In this document: one piece after another, positions 63,305 to 64,000 of the stretch
Position numbering within the stretch: position 1 is the stretch's first letter
Layout of the letters: every line of letters begins with the position of its first letter
NCBI RefSeq assembly: GCF_900446215.1
Contig: NZ_UAQZ01000001.1
Span: 248,001 to 312,000 of the forward strand
Origin: Burkholderia cenocepacia
Lineage (GTDB): Bacteria > Pseudomonadota > Gammaproteobacteria > Burkholderiales > Burkholderiaceae
Direction: 5' to 3'
DNA: 64,000 nt
Translations under genes and position numbers: made by a program
The notes under the pieces: model-generated
What the model saw: the letters and a program-made list of their open reading frames with translations, nothing else
Databases searched by the model: none
What the model was told of the DNA's origin: nothing

Positions 63305-64000
63305 TATTGACCTCGTATGTATTTGTCCACGGCCTTGTTGTGGTCGCCGAGCGTGTCCGAGAACACGCTCGTGCCGTCGCCCTTCGCGACGAAATAGAGC
63401 GCGCTCGTCGGGGCCGGATTGATCGCCGCCTGCAGTGCGGCGACGCCCGGCAACGCGATCGGCGTGGGCGGCAGCCCGCGTCGGGTGTAGGTATTGTAAG
63501 GAGTGTCGGCCTGCAGGTCGCGCTTGCGCAGCCGGCCGTCGTACGCGTCGCCGAGCCCGTAGATCACGGACGGATCGGTCTGCAGCGGCATGCCGATGCG
63601 CAGCCGGTTCGCGAACACGGCCGCGACGAACGCGCGGTCGGCCGCGTGGCCGGTTTCTTTCTCGACGATCGACGCGATCGTCAGCATCTCGTAAGGCGTC
63701 TTGTACGGCAGCCCCGGCGTGCGCGCGGCCCATGCCTCGTCGATGCGCGTCTGCATCAGGCGATAGGCGCGCCGGTAGATGTTCAGGTCGCTCGTGCCCT
63801 TGTCGAACAGGTAGGTATCGGGGAAGAACAGCCCCTCGCCGCTGCCGCGCTGCACCACGCCGTCCGGCGCGCCGATCGCGCGCAGCAGCTCGGCGTCGCT
63901 CATGCCGGCCGTCGCGTGCGCCAGATCGGGGTTCGCGTCGAGCTCCGCGCGCATCCGCTTGAAGGTCCAGCCCTCGATGACCGTCGCGACGTATTCGTTC
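63304..64000 (-). CDS. mltG: Endolytic peptidoglycan transglycosylase (C-terminal part)
   Basis: The last 231 residues are present; the N-terminus with its TM helix lies past the window end. The YceG catalytic block [21 protein letters not shown] contains the catalytic glutamate in VEKE, and [13 protein letters not shown] and [18 protein letters not shown] are conserved. MltG cuts nascent glycan strands in the inner membrane and sets their length. It leads the group mltG-tmk-holB. The stop overlaps the tmk start by one base. Confidence 0.96.
   Translation of the reverse strand, partial: NEYVATVIEGWTFKRMRAELDANPDLAHATAGMSDAELLRAIGAPDGVVQRGSGEGLFFPDTYLFDKGTSDLNIYRRAYRLMQTRIDEAWAARTPGLPYKTPYEMLTIASIVEKETGHAADRAFVAAVFANRLRIGMPLQTDPSVIYGLGDAYDGRLRKRDLQADTPYNTYTRRGLPPTPIALPGVAALQAAINPAPTSALYFVAKGDGTSVFSDTLGDHNKAVDKYIRGQ

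Overview
The window reads as a stretch of the main chromosome of a Burkholderia (Betaproteobacteria), most likely of the cepacia complex. The base composition is high in GC with strong third-position G/C, which opens long antisense shadow frames. The gene families and order (aco cluster, alaA-hom-thrC-moeA-moaD-moaE, split-arnA lipid A cluster, rpsF-priB-rpsR-rplI-dnaB, gcl-hyi-glxR, mltG-tmk-holB-tatD) are those I associate with Burkholderia chromosome 1. The species call is inference. I see no tRNA, rRNA, CRISPR array, insertion sequence, integrase or phage gene, so this looks like core chromosome rather than a genomic island.

Layout. 1-6.2 kb: end of a probable efflux adaptor gene overlapping a 14-TM-type MFS pump, an MtfA peptidase, zinc-free ribosomal protein L31, and a GT39-like membrane glycosyltransferase paired with a MATE exporter. 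6.2-14.8 kb: acetoin dehydrogenase locus (acoX, an SDR dehydrogenase, acoA, acoB, acoC, lipA) divergent from its sigma-54 activator acoR. The intergenic region carries a consensus sigma-54 promoter and inverted repeats that fit AcoR sites. 14.8-21.3 kb: CMD/MerR pair, a ComEA-like protein, a YidB-type protein, clpB with a heat-shock promoter, and an NsrR-like Rrf2 regulator divergent from a truncated haemoglobin. 21.4-27.9 kb: molybdopterin genes and the hom-thrC and alanine aminotransferase genes. 28-36.4 kb: lipid A L-Ara4N modification genes (arnT, one EmrE-type flippase subunit, arnB, arnC, ArnA as two separate genes, arnD), then a Bcp peroxiredoxin. 36.4-38.6 kb: a candidate small RNA and a PIN-PhoH ATPase.

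38.8-44.9 kb: an NlpC/P60 lipoprotein, a PiT phosphate transporter with its DUF47 partner and a Pho-box-like site, dnaB, and the rpsF-priB-rpsR-rplI operon. 45-51.4 kb: an ECF sigma/anti-sigma pair and a LysR regulator divergent from the glyoxylate pathway operon gcl-hyi-glxR. 51.4-55.6 kb: a 459-bp non-coding stretch, a BON-LysM protein, asparaginase, a PsiF-repeat protein, a small membrane protein and a SYLF lipoprotein. 55.6-64 kb (all on the minus strand): a GT4 glycosyltransferase, an orphan RecF-like ATPase, an MscS channel, a Rap1a-like secreted protein, an ankyrin protein, and tatD, holB, tmk and the 3' part of mltG.

No obviously new defence or secretion system is visible. The observations most worth following are regulatory: a structured RNA candidate between bcp and phoH, the sigma-54/AcoR site architecture, a Pho box in an unusual place before DUF47-pit, a MerR promoter with almost no leader, and an intrinsic-terminator-like hairpin in the leader of the LysM gene.
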